A DNA stretch of 64,000 nt, taken from contig JAEUJM010000018.1 of NCBI GenBank assembly GCA_016794585.1, positions 150,432 through 214,431 of the forward strand. Direction: 5' to 3'. How positions within the stretch are numbered: position 1 is the first letter of the stretch; every line of letters starts with the position of its first letter. Of this stretch, positions 1 through 8,395 are shown one piece after another. This DNA is from Acidimicrobiales bacterium (GTDB lineage: Bacteria; Actinomycetota; Acidimicrobiia; Acidimicrobiales; DATDAH01). Under the pieces are notes generated by a model. The model worked only from the letters and a program-made list of their open reading frames with translations. It did not search any database and was not told the DNA's origin. The position numbers and the translations under genes were made by a program.

Positions 1-62
1 AGCCGCTCCAGGTCCGTGTAGCCCTCGATCTCCGGCAGTCCGGCCACCAACGCCTCCCGCAC
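1..62 (-). CDS. N-terminal fragment of an unidentified gene
   Basis: Only about 20 codons lie inside the window. A GTG at 62 opens a minus-strand frame reading MREALVAGLPEIEGYTDLER and running off the left edge. An in-frame TAG lies upstream, so the start should be local, and a G-rich stretch just before the GTG could act as ribosome binding site. The gene would be divergent from the SGNH/SLH gene. No family can be named from so short a piece, and a chance open frame is possible in this GC-rich DNA. Confidence 0.35.
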   Translation of the reverse strand, partial: MREALVAGLPEIEGYTDLER

Positions 63-155
63 CCCGCCGACTCGGTTCTCGCCGGCCGCCCGACCCTACT
101 TCCGTGCAGCGGCCGAATGACCGGCACCGGACGTGACCGGTACCGTGGTGCGGTC

Positions 156-1709
156 ATGCGCGCCGGGTGGAAGACGTCGACGACCCTCGTGCTGGCGGTC
201 GCGCTCGCCGCCGGCGCCGTCGCCGGTCCGGCCGGCGCGCAGGGCGCGCCCGACGCCTCCGCCCCGCCCGAGGCGGCGGTGGCCGAGTCGGACCCGCCGG
301 CGCCCGACGGTCCGCCCCTCGAGCTCACCGCGCCCGAAGGATGGCTGCCCCGCCCGCTGCCGACCCCCCAGGTGCCCAGCGTGGCCTTCGTGGGCGACTC
401 GATCGGCCGCGACGCCGGGTACTACGTGCGCCGCCAGGTCCAGCGCACCCACCCGGTCGCCTACTACCACTCGGTGGCGGCCGGCTACATCGGGTACCAC
501 CTGCCCCGGCTGCGCCCGGTGGTCGAGGCCCCCGGTGGGCCCGACATCCTCCTCGTGGAATTGGGCACGGGCGACGCCTTCTGGGACCACAGCCCGGCCA
601 AGTTCGAAAGGGACGTGCGTCGGTTCCTCGACACCGTGCTCAACCTCGCGCCCGACGGCACGCCCCTCGCTCCGCCCGACGTCACGTGCGTGCGCTGGTT
701 CGACCAGAAGCCGACGGCCAACATCGCGTACCCCTACGTGAACGAGCACCGGACGGCGTTCAACCGGATCCTCGGTCGGGTGCTGGCCGAGCACCGCTAC
801 GCGAGCCGCAACGTCGCGCTGGTGCCCTACGCAGCCTGGTACTGGCTGTCGGGCGACCGCGGGTTCTTCCTGGCCGACCGCCTCCACCACACCGAGGCGG
901 GCCGGCGGGAGCTGGGCCTGCTCGCCGGTCAGGCGGCCGAGGGTTGCGACCCCTCCTTCACGTCGGGGCCGTTCTGGGACGTGCCCGACCGATCGCGGTC
1001 GGCCGAGGCCGTCGCGTGGGCCGGCACCAACGGCATCGCCGATCCCTACCGCAACGGCACCTACCGGGCGCAGCTGGGCAGCTTCGGGGTGCCGCTCGAC
1101 CGGAGCCAGTTCGCCCAGATGCTGTGGCGGCTCGCGGGGTCGCCCACCGACCGGCCCCGGTCGACCTGGAGCGACGTGCCCACCGGCCTGCGCCGGCCCG
1201 TGGGCTGGGTGCAGGCCGAGGGCATCATGCGGGGCTACCCCGACGGGACCTTCCGCGGCGGCGACCTCGTCACCCGCGAGGCGTTGGCCGTGTACCTGTG
1301 GCGGGCCATGCAGCGCCCGACGGAGGGGGTCGTCCCCCGCTCGTGGCCCGACGTGGCGCCGGCGTACGCCGCCGCGGTCGACTGGGCCGTGACCAACGGG
1401 ATCCTCGCTCCGTACGGGAACGGCAGTTTCGGTTCGGGCGTCCCGGTGATGCGGGCGCTGGCGGCCCGGACGCTGCACGCGCTGGCCCTGTACATCGCCT
1501 CCCTGCTCGCCGAGGCGACCGCACCCACCACCACCACTACCACGACCCCGGTGCCCGGCGCAGTGGGCCCGGCCCCGGGCGCCGCTCCGCCCACCACCGT
1601 GCCCCCGTCCACTCCGGCGCCGCCCACGACCGCGGTGCCTCCCACGACGCTGCCGCCCGCCACCACGGTGCCGTCGTCCACGCCCCCGGCGCCGCCCCCT
1701 GTCGGCTGA
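156..1709 (+). CDS. Secreted SGNH-fold hydrolase with C-terminal SLH-type repeats
   Basis: Predicted 517-residue exported protein. The ATG at 156 places a signal peptide (basic start, Ala-rich core, AGA-type cleavage site) at the extreme N-terminus; an upstream ATG at 117 would bury it. An SGNH/GDSL hydrolase domain spans about residues 70-265, with the nucleophile motif GDS near 79-81 and the DRLHH Asp/His block near 240. Three S-layer-homology-like repeats follow (about 272-450; FWDVPD, GYPDGTF and SWPDVAP signatures), then a Thr/Pro-rich tail. SLH repeats usually attach proteins to cell-wall polymers, so a wall-attached esterase or acyl hydrolase is inferred; the substrate is unknown. An O-acyltransferase with its own SGNH domain lies just downstream. 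Confidence 0.8.
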   Translation: MRAGWKTSTTLVLAVALAAGAVAGPAGAQGAPDASAPPEAAVAESDPPAPDGPPLELTAPEGWLPRPLPTPQVPSVAFVGDSIGRDAGYYVRRQVQRTHPVAYYHSVAAGYIGYHLPRLRPVVEAPGGPDILLVELGTGDAFWDHSPAKFERDVRRFLDTVLNLAPDGTPLAPPDVTCVRWFDQKPTANIAYPYVNEHRTAFNRILGRVLAEHRYASRNVALVPYAAWYWLSGDRGFFLADRLHHTEAGRRELGLLAGQAAEGCDPSFTSGPFWDVPDRSRSAEAVAWAGTNGIADPYRNGTYRAQLGSFGVPLDRSQFAQMLWRLAGSPTDRPRSTWSDVPTGLRRPVGWVQAEGIMRGYPDGTFRGGDLVTREALAVYLWRAMQRPTEGVVPRSWPDVAPAYAAAVDWAVTNGILAPYGNGSFGSGVPVMRALAARTLHALALYIASLLAEATAPTTTTTTTPVPGAVGPAPGAAPPTTVPPSTPAPPTTAVPPTTLPPATTVPSSTPPAPPPVG

Positions 1710-1720
1710 GCTGACCGCCA

Positions 1721-1744
1721 CCCGTGCTGCCGCGGCGGCACGGG
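1721..1744 (+). terminator. Hairpin after the SGNH/SLH gene
   Basis: CCCGTGC at 1721-1727 pairs with GCACGGG at 1738-1744. The intervening bases extend the stem through a T-G wobble and three more G/C pairs. It starts 12 nt after the stop codon and has no U-tract, as is common for terminators in GC-rich actinobacteria. Confidence 0.5.
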
Positions 1745-1746
1745 CC

Positions 1747-1762
1747 GATCGGCGCGCCGATC
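1747..1762. promoter_or_regulatory. Perfect 16-bp palindrome at the acyltransferase start
   Basis: GATCGGCGCGCCGATC is perfectly self-complementary and ends 2 bp before the GTG at 1765. It could be an operator, a second stem of the preceding terminator, or a structure that masks the start codon. No regulator is identifiable nearby. Confidence 0.35.
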
Positions 1763-1764
1763 CG

Positions 1765-3801
1765 GTGACCGACCCCTCGTACCGTCCCGAGATCGACGGG
1801 CTGCGTGCGCTCGCGGTCCTCGCGGTCGTGGCGTACCACGCCGACCTGCCCGGCTTCTCGGGCGGCTTCGCCGGGGTCGACGTGTTCTTCGTCCTCTCCG
1901 GCTTCCTCATCACCGGGTTGCTGGCCCGCGAGGTGGAGGGCCGCGGCCGACTGTCGGTCAGCGGCTTCTACGGGCGCCGGTTCCGTCGGCTCCTGCCGGT
2001 GGCGGCGCTGGTCACCGTGGCCACGGTCGCGGTCGGGTGGTTCGTGGTGTCGCCCCTCCGGCACCGCGACCTCGCCGCTGATGCCCTCGCCACGTCTTCG
2101 TACACCATCAACCTGCGCCTCGCCGCCCAGCAGCTCGACTACCTGCGGGCCCACCTGGCGCCATCGCCCTTCCAGCAGTTCTGGTCGCTGGCCGTCGAGG
2201 AGCAGTTCTACCTCTTCTGGCCGCTCGTGCTGTGGCTGGTCTTCCGGGGCGCTCGACCCAGGCGCCGGGCCGCGCTGGCGGTCGCCGGCCTCGCGGGTGC
2301 GTCGTTCCTGCTGGCCCAGCGCTGGGTCGTCACCGCCCCCTCCTGGGCGTTCTTCTCGCTCCCCACCCGGGCCTGGCAGCTCTGCGCCGGCGCGTTGGTG
2401 GCGCTGGCCTGGCGCCCGCTCAGCGCCCGCCTGTCGCACCGGGTGCGCGCCGCGGCGGCGGTCGCCGGGCTCGTGGCCATCGCCGCCACGGTGGTTCGCG
2501 CCGGCGGGTCGACGCCGTGGCCCGGCGCGTGGGCCGTCGTGCCGACGCTCGCCACCGTCCTCGTGCTGCTGGCACCCCCGGCGGCCGACGGCGGCGTCAG
2601 CGCCCTGCTCGCGGCTCGCCCGCTGCGGGCCGTGGGCGTGCGGTCCTACTCCTGGTACCTCTGGCACTGGCCGGCGATGGTGTTCGTCGCCATCGCCCTC
2701 GATCGGGAGGTCGGGGGGCCGCCGGCGGTCGCGGCGGCGGGGGTGGCCTTCGTGCTGGCGGCGGCCACCTACCGCTGGGTGGAGCAACCGGTCCGGCGAG
2801 ACCCTCGACTCGTGGCCGCGCCCCGTCTGAGCCTGGCCCTCGGGCTGGGCGTGACCGGCGTGCTGATCGCGGTGTTCGTCGGCCTGGTGGCGGCGCAGGG
2901 CGAGATCGTCGGGCCGGGGCAGGCCGCCGCCGACGTCGCTCGGCGGTCGGTCGATGCCCAGGCCCTCGACCGCGCCGCGCTCGTGGACGAGGTGCCCGCC
3001 AACCTGACTCCCGGGCTCGCCGGCGCCGACCAGGACTTCCCGCCCGTGTACGAGGACGGCTGCCACCTCACCGCTCTGGAGACCACGCCCCGGCGCTGCC
3101 GGTACGGGGACCCCGAGGGCGATCGCACGGTCGTGGTGCTGGGCGACTCGCACGCCGCGCAGTGGGTGCCGGCGCTCGACGCCCTCGGTCGGCGCGAGGG
3201 GGTGACGGTGGTGCCCCTCACCAAGGCGGGTTGCCCGGCGGCGGCCGTCACCGTCCACGACGGCGCGCTCGGTCGCGCCTTCCGCGAGTGCGACGAGTGG
3301 CGGGCCGCAGCTCTCGACCTCGCGGCCGACCTCGCCCCCGACCTCGTGCTGGTGACCAACACCTCGCGCTACGCGGTCGACGCCCAGGGGCGAGCGCCGG
3401 CCGCCGACGAGTGGCGTGACGGTTTCTCGGCGACCCTGGACACGCTCGCGGCCGCGGCACCGACGGTGGTGCTGGGCGACACGCCGTACCCCGAGGGCTG
3501 GGTGCCGGACTGCCTCGCCGAGCACCTCGACCGCGCCACCGACTGCGTCCGCGCCCGAGCGGACCTCGACGACGGCGGCTTCGGCGCCGTGGCCCGATCG
3601 GCGGCCGACGATGCCGGCGCCGTCTACGCGCCGACCACCGATCTCGCCTGTGGCGCCACGTGGTGCCCGGTGATCGTCGGCAACCAGCTCGTGTACCGCG
3701 ACGACAGCCACCTCACCACCGGGTACGTCCGCCGCCTGGCCGACCCGCTCGCGGCCGTGCTGGCCGCGGCAGTGCCCGACGGGAGCCCATTCGGCTCGTG
3801 A
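1765..3801 (+). CDS. Membrane O-acyltransferase (acyltransferase 3 family) with SGNH domain
   Basis: 678 residues with the OafA/YrhL architecture. The acyltransferase-3 membrane domain (about residues 5-375) opens with RPEIDGLRALAVLAVV, carries the conserved His in VAYHAD (H25) and FFVLSGFLIT, and has roughly ten hydrophobic segments. A C-terminal extracytoplasmic SGNH domain has GDSHAAQW near residue 460 and DDSHLTTG near 645. These proteins move acyl groups from a cytoplasmic donor onto cell-envelope polysaccharide or lipid; the acceptor is not predictable here. GTG at 1765 is the first codon giving the family-typical N-terminus. It sits 55 nt after the SGNH/SLH gene, so the two may act on the same envelope glycan. 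Confidence 0.9.
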   Translation: MTDPSYRPEIDGLRALAVLAVVAYHADLPGFSGGFAGVDVFFVLSGFLITGLLAREVEGRGRLSVSGFYGRRFRRLLPVAALVTVATVAVGWFVVSPLRHRDLAADALATSSYTINLRLAAQQLDYLRAHLAPSPFQQFWSLAVEEQFYLFWPLVLWLVFRGARPRRRAALAVAGLAGASFLLAQRWVVTAPSWAFFSLPTRAWQLCAGALVALAWRPLSARLSHRVRAAAAVAGLVAIAATVVRAGGSTPWPGAWAVVPTLATVLVLLAPPAADGGVSALLAARPLRAVGVRSYSWYLWHWPAMVFVAIALDREVGGPPAVAAAGVAFVLAAATYRWVEQPVRRDPRLVAAPRLSLALGLGVTGVLIAVFVGLVAAQGEIVGPGQAAADVARRSVDAQALDRAALVDEVPANLTPGLAGADQDFPPVYEDGCHLTALETTPRRCRYGDPEGDRTVVVLGDSHAAQWVPALDALGRREGVTVVPLTKAGCPAAAVTVHDGALGRAFRECDEWRAAALDLAADLAPDLVLVTNTSRYAVDAQGRAPAADEWRDGFSATLDTLAAAAPTVVLGDTPYPEGWVPDCLAEHLDRATDCVRARADLDDGGFGAVARSAADDAGAVYAPTTDLACGATWCPVIVGNQLVYRDDSHLTTGYVRRLADPLAAVLAAAVPDGSPFGS

Positions 3802-3822
3802 GCGCCGGCCGACCGGCTCGGG

Positions 3823-5157
3823 CTACTCGAGCCCGAGCTCGGCGCCCAGGCGGTTGCGCCGGACCTTGCCCATCGAGTTGCGGGGGAGGGCGTCGACGAC
3901 GACGACGGTCTTGGGCCGCTTGAAGGGCGCCACCCGCTCGCCCAGCCACGCGTCGACCTCGGCGGGGCTGAGCTCGCCCACCACCGCGGCGCACACCCGC
4001 TGGCCCCAGCGTTCGTCGGGCACGCCGAACACGGCGGCCTCGTGCACCTGCGGATGCTCGAGCAGGGCGCGCTCGACCTCGAGCGGGTAGACGTTCACGC
4101 CGCCGGTGATCACGAGGTCGCTGCGCCGCCCCTCGAGGTACAGGTAGCCCTCGTCGTCGAGGCGACCGAGGTCGCCGACCGTGCAGGCGTCACCGCGCCA
4201 CGCCGCCGCGGTCTTCGCTGGGTCGTTCCAGTAGACGAAGCGGGCGTGGCGTGGGGAGTCGCACCAGATGGTGCCGTCGTCATCGACGGAGAGGCGGCGC
4301 CCTGCCCGCGCCCGCCCGACGGTGCCCGGATGCGATCGCCAGTCGTCGGAGGAGCACACCGTGAACTGCGCCTCGGTGGAGCCGTAGAACTCCCACAGCG
4401 AGCCCTCGGGGAAGGCCTCGAGGGCCCGCTCCTTCAAGCGGGTGGGGCAGGGGGCGCCGGCGTGCGCCACGAGGCGGAACGACGACAGGTCGGGGAGCGG
4501 CGGGGCGTCGGGGGCGAAGAGGCGCTGGAGGTGGGCCGGCACCAGGAACGCCGAGGTCGGGCGGTGGGCGGTGACCGCCGCACGGAAACCCTCGGCGGTG
4601 AAGTGGCCCGGGAGCACGACGGTCCCTCCGGCCAGGAGGGTGCCGGCGGCGAAGCGAAGGGGCGCCGAGTGGTGCAGCGGCGACGCCACCAGGTGCACGT
4701 CGTCGGCGCGGAAGCCCCACTGGTCGCGCTCCTCGGCCAGCAGCGCGGCGGCGTCCTGGTCGTCGAGCACACCGGACCACACCCCCTTCGGCTGGCCTGT
4801 GGTGCCCGAGGTGTAGATCATCGGGCGCCCGAGCGGCGCCGGCGCCATTGCCACCTCGGGGTGGGAGGCGCCGTCGGCCACGAGCGCGTCGAGCTCGCCG
4901 TCTCGTAGGACGAGCGAGGGTCGGGCGTCGGCCAGCAACGCGTCCTGCTCGGCCGGGAGCAGGTGGGTGTTGATCAGCACGGGGATGATGCCGGTGCGCA
5001 GGGCCCCGAGCGCGACGGCCACGTAGGCGGGGCTGCCGTCGGCGGCGAGGGCGACGCGGTCGCCCGGCGCGAGGCCACTGGCGGCGAGCGCCGCCGCGGT
5101 GTGGTGCTGGTCGCGCTCGCTCTCGGCGGCCGTCACGACGGCGGTCCCACGGGTCAC
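3823..5157 (-). CDS. AMP-dependent acyl-CoA synthetase/ligase
   Basis: ANL-superfamily enzyme that activates a carboxylic acid as acyl-AMP and transfers it to CoA. Visible motifs are the phosphate loop YTSGTTGQPKGV near residue 114, the adenine-binding EFYGSTEAQ, the hinge region GRRSDLVITGGVNVYPLEVE and the C-terminal catalytic lysine in PRNSMGKVRRN. The frame stays open far upstream, but the SurE-like gene occupies that DNA. GTG at 5157 lies 8 nt after a TAGGCT -10 hexamer and is the likeliest start, giving 444 residues. That is short for the family (about 500) because the N-terminal subdomain is trimmed. Substrate unknown. It converges on the acyltransferase with 21 nt between stops. Confidence 0.8.
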   Translation of the reverse strand: MTRGTAVVTAAESERDQHHTAAALAASGLAPGDRVALAADGSPAYVAVALGALRTGIIPVLINTHLLPAEQDALLADARPSLVLRDGELDALVADGASHPEVAMAPAPLGRPMIYTSGTTGQPKGVWSGVLDDQDAAALLAEERDQWGFRADDVHLVASPLHHSAPLRFAAGTLLAGGTVVLPGHFTAEGFRAAVTAHRPTSAFLVPAHLQRLFAPDAPPLPDLSSFRLVAHAGAPCPTRLKERALEAFPEGSLWEFYGSTEAQFTVCSSDDWRSHPGTVGRARAGRRLSVDDDGTIWCDSPRHARFVYWNDPAKTAAAWRGDACTVGDLGRLDDEGYLYLEGRRSDLVITGGVNVYPLEVERALLEHPQVHEAAVFGVPDERWGQRVCAAVVGELSPAEVDAWLGERVAPFKRPKTVVVVDALPRNSMGKVRRNRLGAELGLE

Positions 5158-5209
5158 GGCGGGTGAGCCTAGGATTCGCCCCTCTACAGGACGAGCCCAG
5201 GGGGGCGAC

Positions 5210-6064
5210 ATGCGCGGACGGATCGGGTGGACGTTGGCGGCGACGGTGTGCGTGGCCGCGCTGGCCGTGGGGTGCAGCAGCAGCGACGACGGCGGCTCGG
5301 ACGACGCCGCCTCGGACACCACCGAGGCCGCGGCCGAGACCACGACGACGGCGGCGCCGGCCGAGACGCTCGACATCCTCGTGTCCAACGACGACGGCTT
5401 CGACGCCGAGGGCATCGATGCGGTGGTCGAGGCGCTGATCGCCCTGCCCGACACCAACGTGACCGTGGTGGCGCCGGCCGAGAACCAGAGCGGCAGCGGG
5501 GGGAACACCACGCCAGGCGAGCTGACCGCCACCGAGGAGGAGACCCTCAGCGGCTACCCGGTCACCGCTGTGCAGGGCTTCCCCGCCGACGCCGTCAACT
5601 ACGGGCTCGAGAACGTGGTGGAGGAGCCGCCGGACGTGGTCATCACCGGCCTGAACGAGGGCCAGAACATGGGCCCGATCATCGACGCCTCCGGGACCGT
5701 CGGTGCGGCTCGGGCGGCGGCGGCACAGGGCATCCCCGCCCTCGCCACGAGCCAGGGCATCGACTCCGAGCCGTTCGACTACGAGACCGGGGTCACGTTC
5801 ATGCTCGAGTGGGTCGAGGAGAACCGCGACGCCCTCGTGGCCGGTGACGCCGCCGTCGAGGTGACCAACCTGAACGTCCCTTCGTGCGCCACCGGTGAGG
5901 CCCGGGGCGTCGTCGAGGTTCCGCCGGCCGCCGACATGGGGGACCGCGACTACAACGCCGCCGACTGCACCTCCACCGAGGAAGCGCCGGCCGACGACGT
6001 CGGCGCCTTCAACGTGGGCCTGGCCAGCATCGGGGTCATCCCGCTCGAGCCGGCCGCCGGCTAA
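5210..6064 (+). CDS. Exported SurE-like phosphatase lipoprotein
   Basis: 284 residues. An N-terminal lipoprotein signal has its lipobox cysteine at 22 (LAVGC), followed by a low-complexity linker to about 50. The rest resembles the SurE 5'/3'-nucleotidase fold: NDDG at 60-63 (metal-binding Asp pair), a QSGSGG loop and ITGLNEGQNMG, matching the SurE SGxNxGxN motif, then SGTVGAA. Family members hydrolyse phosphomonoesters with a divalent metal and are usually cytoplasmic; here the lipobox predicts outer-face anchoring. The ATG at 5210 places the signal peptide at the N-terminus. A sulfatase gene follows after 36 nt, so ester-bond scavenging is a reasonable joint role, by inference. Confidence 0.75.
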   Translation: MRGRIGWTLAATVCVAALAVGCSSSDDGGSDDAASDTTEAAAETTTTAAPAETLDILVSNDDGFDAEGIDAVVEALIALPDTNVTVVAPAENQSGSGGNTTPGELTATEEETLSGYPVTAVQGFPADAVNYGLENVVEEPPDVVITGLNEGQNMGPIIDASGTVGAARAAAAQGIPALATSQGIDSEPFDYETGVTFMLEWVEENRDALVAGDAAVEVTNLNVPSCATGEARGVVEVPPAADMGDRDYNAADCTSTEEAPADDVGAFNVGLASIGVIPLEPAAG

Positions 6065-6100
6065 CGGCGGCGCCGGTCGGCTCGGGAGCGGCACCGCACC

Positions 6101-8371
6101 GTGGGAGAGCGCAGCGAGTTCCAGGGGGTCATCGGCCGCACCCGGGCCGAGTCGACCCCCTGGTGGCCCCCGGAGCCCCGGCCACCCGAGGGCGCGCCCA
6201 ACGTCCTCGTCGTCGTCCTCGACGACGTCGGCTTCGCCCAGCTCGGCTGCTACGGCTCGGACATCGCCACCCCCACCCTCGACGGCCTCGCCGCCGGCGG
6301 GCTCCAGTACACGAACTTCCACACCACCGCCCTGTGCTCGCCCACCCGGGCGTGCGTGCTGACCGGGCGGAACCACCACGCCGCGGGCGTGGGTCGGGTC
6401 GTCGATCTCGCCACCGGCTTCCCCGGCTACGACGCGGTCATCCCCAAGAGCTGCGGGATGCTCCCCGAGGTGCTCACCCCCCACGGCTACGCCGCCTACG
6501 CCGTGGGCAAGTGGCACCTCACCCCCGAGCACGAGCACCACGTCGGGGCGACGCGGGCGCGGTGGCCCCTGGGCCGGGGCTTCGAGCGGTGGTACGGCTA
6601 CTTCGACGGCGAGACCAGCCAGTTCGGGCCCACCCTGGTGTCCGACAACCACGCCGTCCCGCCGCCGGGCGATCACGAGGACGGCTACCACCTCACCGAG
6701 GATCTCGTCGACCACGGCCTGGCCTTCCTCGGCGACCTCCGGGCCGTCCAGCCCGACAAGCCGTGGCTGCTCTACCTCTGCCCCGGTGCCTGCCACTCAC
6801 CGCACCAGGCGCCCGCCGAGTGGATCGAGCGCTACCGCGGTCACTTCGACCAGGGGTGGGACGCCTGGCGCGAGGAGACCTTCGCCCGCCAGATCGCCAC
6901 GGGTGTCCTCCCCGAGGGCACCGACCTGTCGCCCCGCCCGCCGTGGGTGCCGTCCTGGGACGACCTGCCCGAGGACCAGCAGCGGGTGTCGGCTCGCTAC
7001 ATGGAGTGTTTCGCCGCCTACCTCTCGCACTTCGACCACCACCTCGGGCGCCTGCTCGACCGCCTGCGAGAGACCGGCGAGCTCGACAACACGCTGGTGA
7101 TGGTGCTGTCCGACAACGGAGCCAGCTCGGAGGGCGGCCCCAACGGCTCGGTGAACGACGCCCGCAACTGGAACGTGGCCGAGATGAGCGTCGCCGAGGC
7201 GGTCGAGCGCATCGACGAGATCGGCGGCCCGACGATCCACAACAACTACCCCTGGGGCTGGACCGTCGCCGGCAACACGCCGTTCAAGCGGTGGAAGCGC
7301 GAGACCCACGAGGGCGGGGTCTGCGACCCCCTGATCGTGCACTGGCCCGCGGGCATGGCGGCCCGGGGCGAGCGCCGGCGCCAGTACAGCCACGCCGTCG
7401 ACCTGCTGCCCACCATCCTCGAGGCCATCGGCGTCGAGATGCCGGCGGTCATCGACGGCGTCGAGCAGCAGCCCGTGGCGGGGACGAGCCTGGCCTACAG
7501 CTTCGACGACCCCGACGCCGCCGACCGCCACACGGTCCAGTACTTCGAGATGCTCGGCAGCCGGGCGCTCTACCAGGACGGCTGGAAGGCCGTCACCTAC
7601 CACCCCATCGCCGACACCAGCATCCACATCGACGACGACCCGTGGGAGCTGTACCACGTGGCCGTCGACCCGTCGGAGTGCCACGACCTCGCCGCCGAGG
7701 AGCCCGAACGCCTCCAGGCCCTCATCGACCGGTGGTGGGTCGAGGCCGAGGCGAACCAGGTCCTGCCCGTCGACACCGACCTCCTCACCGCCATCCTCGG
7801 CCTCGAGCGCCCGGGTGTCCCCGACCGCGAGCACTACGAGTTCCGCCCGGGTGGGGCGCCCGTCCCCGAGACGTGCACCGTCAACGTCCGCAACCGCTCC
7901 CACACTGTCACCGCCGAGCTGTCCGGCACGCTCGGCGACGCCGAGGGGATCCTGCTCGTGCAGGGCTCGGTGCTCGGCGGCTGGGTGCTCTTCGTGGCCG
8001 ACGGGCGACTGCACTACGTGCACAACTACGTCGGCCTCGAGCAACAGCGGGCGGTTTCGACGCCCCTCGACCCGGCCGCCCGGACGCTGGCCCTGCACTT
8101 CGAGCGTACCGACGAGCACCGCGGCGTCGCCCACCTGCTGGCCGACGGGGTCGAGGTCGGCGCCGGGGAAATCCCGAAGTTCACCCCCGTGCGCTTCGCC
8201 ATCACCGGCGACGGCCTGCACTGCGGCGAGCACTGGGGTGTCCCCGTGTGCGCCGACTACCGCATGCCCTTCCGCTTCACCGGCCCCCTGCACCGCGTGC
8301 TGGTGGACGTGAGCGGTGAGCCCTTCACCGACCCCGAGTCCGACGCCCGCGACGCCCTGCGCAAGCAGTAG
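6101..8371 (+). CDS. Type I sulfatase (arylsulfatase family)
   Basis: 756 residues. The alkaline-phosphatase-like sulfatase fold begins with NVLVVVLDDVGF (metal-binding Asp pair at 41-42). The modification motif CSPTR has its cysteine at residue 79; in this family a formylglycine-generating enzyme converts that Cys to formylglycine. GKWHLT and LSDNGAS provide further metal/sulfate-site residues. A C-terminal beta-rich domain starts around residue 590. No signal peptide is visible, so it is predicted cytosolic, and no formylglycine-generating enzyme is encoded in the window. GTG at 6101 begins 36 nt after the SurE-like gene. The sulfate ester substrate is unknown. Confidence 0.9.
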   Translation: MGERSEFQGVIGRTRAESTPWWPPEPRPPEGAPNVLVVVLDDVGFAQLGCYGSDIATPTLDGLAAGGLQYTNFHTTALCSPTRACVLTGRNHHAAGVGRVVDLATGFPGYDAVIPKSCGMLPEVLTPHGYAAYAVGKWHLTPEHEHHVGATRARWPLGRGFERWYGYFDGETSQFGPTLVSDNHAVPPPGDHEDGYHLTEDLVDHGLAFLGDLRAVQPDKPWLLYLCPGACHSPHQAPAEWIERYRGHFDQGWDAWREETFARQIATGVLPEGTDLSPRPPWVPSWDDLPEDQQRVSARYMECFAAYLSHFDHHLGRLLDRLRETGELDNTLVMVLSDNGASSEGGPNGSVNDARNWNVAEMSVAEAVERIDEIGGPTIHNNYPWGWTVAGNTPFKRWKRETHEGGVCDPLIVHWPAGMAARGERRRQYSHAVDLLPTILEAIGVEMPAVIDGVEQQPVAGTSLAYSFDDPDAADRHTVQYFEMLGSRALYQDGWKAVTYHPIADTSIHIDDDPWELYHVAVDPSECHDLAAEEPERLQALIDRWWVEAEANQVLPVDTDLLTAILGLERPGVPDREHYEFRPGGAPVPETCTVNVRNRSHTVTAELSGTLGDAEGILLVQGSVLGGWVLFVADGRLHYVHNYVGLEQQRAVSTPLDPAARTLALHFERTDEHRGVAHLLADGVEVGAGEIPKFTPVRFAITGDGLHCGEHWGVPVCADYRMPFRFTGPLHRVLVDVSGEPFTDPESDARDALRKQ

Positions 8372-8383
8372 GAGGGGGCCAGG

Positions 8384-8389
8384 TAGGTT
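8384..8389 (+). promoter_or_regulatory. -10 element of a leaderless transcript
   Basis: TAGGTT followed by exactly 6 nt and then the ATG at 8396. The spacing puts the transcription start at the start codon, and there is no Shine-Dalgarno sequence. Confidence 0.5.
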
Positions 8390-8395
8390 CCGGCG

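Noticed and set aside
5158..5532. 125-residue N-terminal extension of the acyl-CoA ligase
   Set aside because: It is an antisense shadow of the SurE-like gene with non-domain sequence; GTG 5157 has a -10 element.
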